DNA of 64,000 nt from Aculops lycopersici. Lineage: Eukaryota > Arthropoda > Arachnida > Trombidiformes > Eriophyidae. The translations under genes were made by a program, and so were the position numbers. Shown here piece by piece: positions 58,501 to 64,000 of the stretch (its first letter is position 1; each line of letters opens with the position of its first letter). The notes beneath the pieces are model-generated. The model saw only the letters and a program-made list of their open reading frames with translations. It made no database searches and was not told the origin of the DNA. The stretch is from assembly GCA_015350385.1 (NCBI GenBank), contig WNKI01000001.1, forward strand, positions 2,261,178-2,325,177. Reading direction: 5' to 3'.

Positions 58501-59316
58501 ATCGTCGATTATAATCACAGAGTATTGCTTGCGTCCACTACCATTAGTATGAACATCTTGATCAGTTAGTAGTCTAGTTGGTAGTCCGGATTTTGTTGTA
58601 TCAATTGAGTATTCAATTTTGTGCGACACTAATATATCAATCAACAATCGAATGTGCGGACCAACAACTAGCCGATCATCGATATCAACTTGTTGTGTGG
58701 ATCCAAATTTAACATTCTTTCTGTAGTTGTATTTAAATTTATAACTCTCGTCCTCTATTATCAATATGAACACCTTGCTCAATCTTGCATACTGGCCCCT
58801 GGAACCTCCCGAGGTTGTCGTCTCGTGGATCCTCGCCGAATTGGCTCGGTGTTTTGATTTGGGTTCTATTCTCCTAGTAGTTTGTTGTATCACTTTCTCC
58901 GGCTGCAAGCTTGACCTGAGGGAATAATTCTCTTGAGATCCTACCACTAGTTCTGTTGCTTGCTGTTGCTTATCATAATGGAGTTTAGAACCACCATGTT
59001 GAATCAGCTGATCTTGATCATGAAAGGAATTTGCAGTTGGTCTAGAATCCTCGATACCACTGCTTTCTAGATTATCGTTTGAGCCACTTAAGCACATATA
59101 CAGGATACACATCATAACAAATGTCCATAAGGCAAGTAGTGGCAAGCGACATTTAACTCGTCGAGAGGCCAATCTTTGCATTGGCCACCATCTCGATCGC
59201 CGCGAACCAGAACCGATGAGGTTTCGGTCGGCGCTGGTTCCAGTTGGACTATGGCCACCCACTGCAACCTCGAGCAACGAGTACATTTCAAATGTGTTGC
59301 TAGGAACAAGTTGCAT
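51267..59316 (-). CDS. Heparan sulfate N-deacetylase/N-sulfotransferase (sulfateless-type)
   Basis: A Golgi type II membrane enzyme that removes acetyl from GlcNAc of heparan sulfate and sulfates the free amine using PAPS. Exons: 56967-59316, 53677-53807, 52625-53029 and 51267-52520, giving 1379 residues (human enzymes about 880; fly sulfateless about 1050). A transmembrane anchor lies at about 57-76. The deacetylase part contains RYIQIDIDDIFVG and NLGFSGKYF, then YAVAPHHSG across the first junction. The sulfotransferase has the PAPS loop GPQKTGTTALY with the catalytic Lys, FEEIQFF with the catalytic Glu, and DPADRAYSWYQH. The extra length comes from acidic or Ser/Thr-rich insertions, including one of more than 100 residues before RRVIFGGANHIW. 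An Asn-rich insertion also sits inside the conserved Cys-Cys loop (CQLEK...KKCLGSGKGRKY). Confidence 0.95.
52625..53029 (-). CDS. NDST exon 3: inter-domain region
   Basis: 135 codons in phase 0, from VLPRQTCGLYTHTIW to EREPLWT, with the conserved YANDRLAPYTF. It is separated from exon 4 by a 104-bp intron. About 30 Ser/Asn-rich residues are added compared with vertebrate enzymes. Confidence 0.93.
53179..53206. repeat. (ATC)n tract
   Basis: Imperfect ATC repeat in the 647-bp second NDST intron (53030-53676). Confidence 0.75.
53677..53807 (-). CDS. NDST exon 2
   Basis: Two bases complete a Val codon, then 43 codons with YPIHEQLYEAW, STEEYPHLRP and RRGFVHKTIK; donor AAG|GTGAGT. The acceptor is A-rich, without a pyrimidine tract. 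Confidence 0.93.
53808..56966 (-). other. NDST intron 1 (3.2 kb)
   Basis: No gene recognised on either strand. It contains a (GA)n tract at 54462-54486 and ETS-like octamers near 54965 and 56134. A GAGGTTCGATCC stretch near 56033 resembles a tRNA B box but has no tRNA fold around it. Confidence 0.85.
54462..54486. repeat. (GA)n tract
   Basis: About 12 GA units in NDST intron 1. Confidence 0.85.
56967..59316 (-). CDS. NDST exon 1: membrane anchor and N-deacetylase domain
   Basis: 783 codons plus one base, from ATG at 59316 to TCGGGGG|GTGAGT. It contains the TM anchor, VFILIIEDESYKFKYNYRK, VIIIDDFIKY, and the segment just before the conserved APHHSG. Confidence 0.92.
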
Positions 59317-60121
59317 TCATTCTAGAATTTAGATTTGCTTGCCATATCTGTAGGTTAATTTTATCAGACTTGACACTTGATGATTTGAGGTCAAACTTTG
59401 GCTGCTGCAGCGGAAATCCTTGAGAAGCCGGAACGTGTTTTTGCGTCAAAGTTCGATCTTGCGCTGGCAAATGCGTAAACTCGAATGAGTTGCTTTGAGC
59501 GCGTTTGTTTTGGTTTTGCTCGCATCCGAATACGAGCGGGAAAGGGGAAAAGCATTCGAGGGGCTGCAACAAACATGTGGACGCAACTAGACCGGCGATC
59601 GAAGCTTATTTCGTCCCGTTTTTTTTGGGAGGGGGGGGGAATTGTCGAATGGTTAGTCGCGAATCCGCGTTTATTGACTGCTACATATGCTTATATATGA
59701 AGTCGGTAGATACCGACACGCCCTCTGTGTGTGCGCAGGGGTGTAGATGTAAGTGGAGTCCCGTTTGCCCAACAGGAATTGCACGAAAATCGGGGCGAAA
59801 TGGTATAGCCGAGAGCTGTGCTTTCAGTCACTTAGCTGTGTTTTCGTGCAAATTGGCTTGCATGAAGCTCCAATGGGATTTTGCGTGTTGTAGGATAAAC
59901 GATACTAACGCCATCTAGCTGTCGTTTGGAGGAATCTCGAATTTCAGCCGGTGTCCACACATGAACAAATTCCCATAGGAAAAATTTTAACACACAAATC
60001 CCATTCGGTCCGCCAAAAACATTCGTACAGAGCGAAATCGCAGTTTTTTCACGAAGCGGCATGAGGTGGGGGTACGAATTTCGCCCAGGACGAATTCGTG
60101 CTATCGAACAGCCAGTCTCTA
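59317..60121. other. NDST 5' flank; no gene
   Basis: Holds the presumed NDST promoter and leader, a T8/G9-type homopolymer run at about 59618-59638, and a degenerate foldback repeat. The divergent neighbour is LTV1. Confidence 0.5.
59781..60101. repeat. Degenerate inverted-repeat element (possible old transposon)
   Basis: The left arm at 59781-59801 (GCACGAA...GGGCGAAAT) is answered by an inverted copy at about 60077-60101 with small gaps. A second pair, AATGGGATTTTGCGTGT near 59872 and its near-complement near 59990, lies inside. The pattern suits an eroded MITE next to the fresh one, but target-site duplications were not identified. Confidence 0.35.
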
Positions 60122-60563
60122 CAGGGTGGGCCACCTAACTTAGACAACTTTTTTCCCGAATAACTTGCGAAGGGGGCGGAATTGATGGCTGAAATTTTGA
60201 GGGGGTCAATAAAATGCAAAAGGAATTTCCTGTGCCAAAAATCATTGTTCTGCACATGCGCTTTCAAGTTTTATCGAAGATCCGGCAGAACCTGCAGGCG
60301 ACCGGAATCACAGCCCTAATCGAAAATAATCATAAAAACGCGCACAAGATGGAGCAACCGCGGTACAAGTGCGCGTTTCCCATAGACGCTAACGTTGAAT
60401 GGCCTATGGCGTTTGGTATGAAAGCGCATGTGCAGAACAATGATTTTTGGCACAGGAAATTCCTTTTGCATTTTATTGACCCCCTCAAAATTTCAGCCAT
60501 CAATTCCGCCCCCTTCGAAAGTTATTCGGGAAAAAAGTTGTCTAAGTTAGGTGGCCCACCCTG
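60122..60563. mobile_element. MITE with 145-bp terminal inverted repeats and TA target-site duplication
   Basis: Arms 60122-60266 and 60419-60563 match at 144 of 145 positions (single difference CTTGCG/CTTTCG). The ends are CAGGGTGGGCC..., flanked on both sides by TA (60120-60121 and 60564-60565), as in Tc1/mariner-derived elements. The 152-bp core has no transposase. The near-identity of the arms implies a recent insertion or gene conversion. Open frames in it are mirror images of the arms, not genes. Confidence 0.9.
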
Positions 60564-60601
60564 TACAGTTATAACGCTGAGCAGCCAACAACACTGAACA
60601 T

Positions 60602-60714
60602 GTGAGTTCCTTAAAATTCTCTCCTTTAAAGTGCTGTCTATTAATTAGTTTCTCACTATAAATCTTATGATAATAATTATTGAAACTTTTATATTGATCA
60701 TTTTGTACAATCAG
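60602..60714 (+). other. Probable 5'-UTR intron of LTV1
   Basis: Donor ACAT|GTGAGT and acceptor TTGTACAATCAG|C delimit 113 bp. The exon that follows reaches the LTV1 ATG after 22 nt. If real, the transcript starts within about 38 bp of the MITE end. Confidence 0.5.
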
Positions 60715-60736
60715 CTGCGATAATTAACGTCCGTAA

Positions 60737-61930
60737 ATGAGTGACCCAAAATCAACCAAGAAGAAGGTCAAGTTCTTGCTTGCTTTCCGAGCCCAGAGAG
60801 ATCCCCTGGCCGCGGATTTCGATGCTCCTCAAAATATTCTAGTGCCTAAAGATGGACGTGATATTGAAGATATCAGAGCAGAACTGCCCGACTTCGACCC
60901 AAAAGTCTTTGCGTCTAAGGAAAGGACTAGGGTAGGTATGCTCGAAAGAGCCCACACTGCTGACGGCCTCACCTTTGACTCTGATATCTTGGAAGCCATG
61001 TCCAAAGATTTTGACTACAATGATCCGGCTAATGTGCTCGACGACAATTTCATGGACCAAGCTGGTGGACTTATTGAGGATGAAGGGGAGGTGCTAGAAA
61101 GCGATCAAATAGCTAAGCTAGATGATCTACTTGATAATCTATTTGATGTTGAACCGGAGATCATCACTTTCGATGGAGATGGGATCAGTGATGCCGACTC
61201 TGAAGATAATAAAACGTTCTTCACCAACTACTCTATGACCTCATCTGTGATGCGCCGCAGTGAGGGTTTGCAACAAATCGATGAACATTTTGAGCGCCTT
61301 TACGAGAAGGAGTACGCCGATGATACTGAAATAGGTGCCCTAGATTTGAATGAAGTTAGAGGTGACGAGCTATTAACCAATTTAGACCAAATTAGACAAC
61401 TCAAAAATGAGGTGAAAATTGCAAGAAAGAAGAACTTCGGCGACGACTATCAACCAGAGATCGTGTCAGAGCACCACAAGAATGCAATAATCGGCGATGA
61501 TCCAGCCGAAGAGGCTGAGGATCTCGTAGAAATCGAGTTTAGGCGCCGCGAGAATCGTGTAGATTGCGAGTCTATACTGACCTTCAACTCAAACTTGTAT
61601 AATCACCCCAAGTTGATTGTAGAACCTAGAAAGAGAAACTCATCGTCTAGAATGACTGCTGAGCAAATGGAAGTAGATGATTGCGATATTAGAAGCAAAA
61701 GCGACAAAGCTCACTCTATGGCGTCAACTAGAGCATCAGTTTTATCCAAGTTATCCATTAGACCAAGTAATGAAACCCCAGAAGATAGAAGAGCCAGAAA
61801 GAAGGCCCTCAGAGAGTATAGACATGAGAGGCGACAGGAGAGGAAGCAAAACCAGCAGATATTCAAATCGGAACAAGCTAATCTCATCAAGCAGCAGAGA
61901 ACTAATCGACCAGCGATGAAATTAGCATGA
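60737..61930 (+). CDS. LTV1: LTV1 ribosome-biogenesis factor
   Basis: LTV1 escorts the pre-40S subunit and helps position uS3 and uS10 before cytoplasmic release. The 397-residue single-exon product begins MSDPKSTKKKVKFLLAFRAQ and has the family hallmark QRDPLAADFDAPQNIL. Acidic central segments follow (DNFMDQAGGLIEDEGEV and the DGDGISDADSEDN stretch), then FFTNYSMTSSVMRRSEGLQQ with DEHFERLYEKEYADDTEIG. The C-terminus is basic and helical (KKALREYRHERRQERKQN). Length is slightly below the human 475. The leader is probably spliced. AATAAA begins 4 nt after the stop. Confidence 0.93.
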   Translation: MSDPKSTKKKVKFLLAFRAQRDPLAADFDAPQNILVPKDGRDIEDIRAELPDFDPKVFASKERTRVGMLERAHTADGLTFDSDILEAMSKDFDYNDPANVLDDNFMDQAGGLIEDEGEVLESDQIAKLDDLLDNLFDVEPEIITFDGDGISDADSEDNKTFFTNYSMTSSVMRRSEGLQQIDEHFERLYEKEYADDTEIGALDLNEVRGDELLTNLDQIRQLKNEVKIARKKNFGDDYQPEIVSEHHKNAIIGDDPAEEAEDLVEIEFRRRENRVDCESILTFNSNLYNHPKLIVEPRKRNSSSRMTAEQMEVDDCDIRSKSDKAHSMASTRASVLSKLSIRPSNETPEDRRARKKALREYRHERRQERKQNQQIFKSEQANLIKQQRTNRPAMKLA

Positions 61931-63508
61931 TTGAATAAACTAACGCCTCAAGTGCTATCTAATTCCAAGTTTATGGGCAAGGTTTCTGGTCCAAATTGGG
62001 TCATCCTTCGTTAACAAGTTAACGAGAGACGACATGCAATGTTGGATGAGGAGATGGATTAAAAAGGTACAGGTCCAGCTGTAGGTTGAACCGTGCTAAT
62101 TAAAGTCTTGCTTAGCTCTCTTTCTACATTCCAAACGCTGTTTCGTCTGAGAACCATCTTAACCCTCTAGTTGCTCGCTCAACTGGGGGTCTCTGAGTGA
62201 TTGATCAGAAACAAGTGGTGAGAAGACTTAGGAAACATATACCCTATTATTACCTGTAAATCTAAAGAACAAAAAAACACAGCCCGGAAGCACGAGGACC
62301 GGGCTCAAGATGTGGACGCAAGAGTCATAGTAGATATTGAGTTTGGAAAAGGTCGAGGCATCTTGAGAACTGGTGACCATGTTGTTATCAGTACCAGCTG
62401 TCGCTGGAATCACACAGAGAATCCAAACGGTAACCTAAACCATCTTTTCAATATCGTTTTTGGTTATATCACACTCATCACTGAATTTATACCAAATATT
62501 TTGATTGAGATACAACCAAAAATAGAAGTCGTAGACTAAAGCAAAGAGGAACAAAAAGAGAAGAAGTAAATTGTTTTGTCATTATTAATTTGTCGCCTCA
62601 TAAACGAAAGTGTATTTAAATCATTGAATCTAGAATGTGGAATCTAGACAAGAAAAAATTGACAAGGGAACAAGGGAAATGGGAATATAACTAGAATAAA
62701 TAGAAAAGTTGTGGGCTTGCGTTGTTATGAGGCTAGAAATCCTACATTTCTCTCGCAACAAACTATTTTTGTCATCATCGTGCGAGACCGTGTAGGTGAT
62801 ATTTAGCTCGAACTCATTCCATGAAACTAAATCCGGAAGAATCTTTGATTAGAGTGTGGAACTAAAACAACAATTGCATGTCGCCCAATCGTCTAATCTA
62901 CTAATCAATTACCACGTAGCGAGACACAAATCGAGAGCGTAACCGTTAGTTTTTTCTACTGCACCAGAAATCAACAAGTGGGATAAGAGCGGTAAAATTT
63001 GTCTAAATCACTCATCATCGCTTTTTCCATTCCAAAGCCTATTGCTGGCCATGCGTTGCTTCAATGAATTCAATGCAAAGAAGCGGCGATTCAACTCATC
63101 TCAGCTAATGATGCCATTGTTGTTATTGTTGTTGACGTCCAAGTCGATGCCAGCCAACGATTAGCCACTGCTGCAACAACTTGTTGCCGTTTGCTGATCC
63201 CTCTCAGCACTCGCGCGTCTCTCAATGGCTCATTTGCTTGTCAAATAATTGAATTGCTTTCAATCTTTAGTGGTCGAGAATTGCAGTCACTCGGCATCAG
63301 GCAGTTGCTCTACTTGACTTCTCTTCAATATCGAGAGCCAAAACGACAACAATACCGATGGAAGCACCACATCATCAGATGGCCTCGCCCCGAGCTCCAG
63401 AAGTAAGGAAAAACAAAACACCATCTAGTTACTAGATAGACTTAATTTACAAAACTCATCTTATATGATCGACATATACACAAGAGTAGGAATCGATTGC
63501 AATACAAG
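61931..63508. other. Spacer between LTV1 and the last gene
   Basis: No supported gene. A 7-bp GC-rich foldback AGCCCGG/CCGGGCT lies at 62281-62305. A 75-codon plus-strand frame at 62312-62539 and its minus-strand neighbour lack recognisable features. Confidence 0.5.
61934..61939 (+). terminator. LTV1: Poly(A) signal of LTV1
   Basis: AATAAA starts only 4 nt after the TGA, so the 3' untranslated region would be extremely short unless a later site is used. Confidence 0.55.
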
Positions 63509-64000
63509 ATGAGGAGAGAGTCGCTCAAGATTACGAGTTACTTCCGGTTTGCCGTTGCCACGCTGGTTGTCGTCCTCTTGGCGGCGCACTTGGTGGTTGC
63601 TCAAGAAAAAGAAAATGAACCATCAGCTGGCAGTGGTGCCGATAACTTGGGTGAGTCCAAGCAATCAGGTAGTGTAGACTACGAGGATCTCGAGGAGATC
63701 GAGAGTAAGGATTTGGAGCAAGAGCGCGATGAGAAGCCCTTGGGTGGCCAACATAAGAAGGGACTGAGTCACAGCAAGCACATTCGTGGATCCACCTCGA
63801 AGGACAAGCATCAAACTAGTAGTGGAACCAGTAGTACTAAGCCCTTCGATCCGTCAAAGGTGAAGTTGGTTGATTTGAACCAGTGGAATGGCGCTGTTGC
63901 AAAAACTGCCTCTCCGAAAGGTTCAACTGCAACTGGTGGCGCGTCGACAAGTGTCGTCACTGAGACTGCGACAGAGCCTATAACCATCACCACAACCACC
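63509..64000 (+). CDS. Unrecognised secreted acidic Ser/Thr-rich protein (5' part, runs off the window)
   Basis: Open from ATG 63509 to the window end, 164 codons without a stop. A signal peptide is clear: a basic start (MRRESLKITSYFRF), a hydrophobic core (AVATLVVVLLAAHLVVA), and a likely cut before QEKE. The mature part is hydrophilic and disordered-looking. It has Ser-Gly dipeptides next to acidic residues (AGSGADNLGE and SGSVDYEDLEEIESKDLEQE), which resemble glycosaminoglycan attachment and Tyr-sulfation contexts. A His/Lys/Ser stretch follows, and then a Thr-rich, mucin-like segment begins. I do not recognise the family. A proteoglycan core or matrix protein is the best guess. Confidence 0.7.
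   Translation, partial: MRRESLKITSYFRFAVATLVVVLLAAHLVVAQEKENEPSAGSGADNLGESKQSGSVDYEDLEEIESKDLEQERDEKPLGGQHKKGLSHSKHIRGSTSKDKHQTSSGTSSTKPFDPSKVKLVDLNQWNGAVAKTASPKGSTATGGASTSVVTETATEPITITTTT

Noticed and set aside
60049..60597. Similar small frames on both strands at the MITE
   Set aside because: They are the same sequence read from the two inverted-repeat arms, and there is no transposase motif.
62228..62539. Overlapping small frames after LTV1
   Set aside because: Short, without domain or signal; probably chance.

Overview
Organism and character. This is eukaryotic nuclear DNA. The genes have GT-AG introns, AATAAA signals and long spacers, and the protein set is animal. The Kv4 N-terminus, a single C/EBP-gamma type bZIP, one cytohesin and a secreted CUB protein with a Cys-rich N-terminus all point to an arthropod. 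The mix of intron-poor genes, moderate GC and Ser/Asn/Gln-rich insertions in conserved proteins would suit a mite-like chelicerate, but that narrower placement is inference.

Layout. (1) 1.7-10.1 kb, + strand: an outsized tetraspanin with about 820 and 1146 codons in its two solid exons and a probable extra 5' exon. (2) 10.5-19.5 kb: a compact block of mostly single-exon genes on alternating strands: pseudouridine-5'-phosphate glycosidase with the start of a fused PfkB kinase (-), a short UTP11 (+), cytohesin (-), a C/EBP-gamma bZIP (+), DCAF13/Sof1 (-) and a secreted CUB protein (-). (3) 23.3-50.8 kb, + strand: the Shal/Kv4 potassium channel in four coding exons. Its first intron is 24.5 kb, splits the first Gly codon of the GYG selectivity filter, and holds an assembly gap (39887-40505) inside an (AG)n tract. 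(4) 51.3-59.3 kb, - strand: heparan sulfate N-deacetylase/N-sulfotransferase in four coding exons, convergent with Shal. (5) 60.1-60.6 kb: a young TA-flanked MITE with 145-bp inverted repeats, touching the promoter of LTV1 (60.7-61.9 kb, +). (6) From 63.5 kb to the edge: the 5' part of an unrecognised secreted, acidic, Ser-Gly-containing protein.

How the genes relate. Three products serve ribosome biogenesis (UTP11, DCAF13/Sof1, LTV1), but they are not adjacent and probably share only housekeeping expression. NDST modifies heparan sulfate in the Golgi, and the partial gene at the right edge has features of a glycosaminoglycan-bearing core protein, so a functional link is possible but unproven.

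Most notable. The tetraspanin has a second extracellular loop of about 725 residues. ETS-type octamers (ACTTCCGG/CCGGAAGT) are about tenfold over chance by hand count and absent from the compact gene block. Perfect short foldbacks cluster in the Shal intron. The pseudouridine kinase half is cut off by a strong splice donor with no continuation found in the window. Low-complexity loops are inserted into several conserved proteins. No tRNA, rRNA or CRISPR array was recognised.
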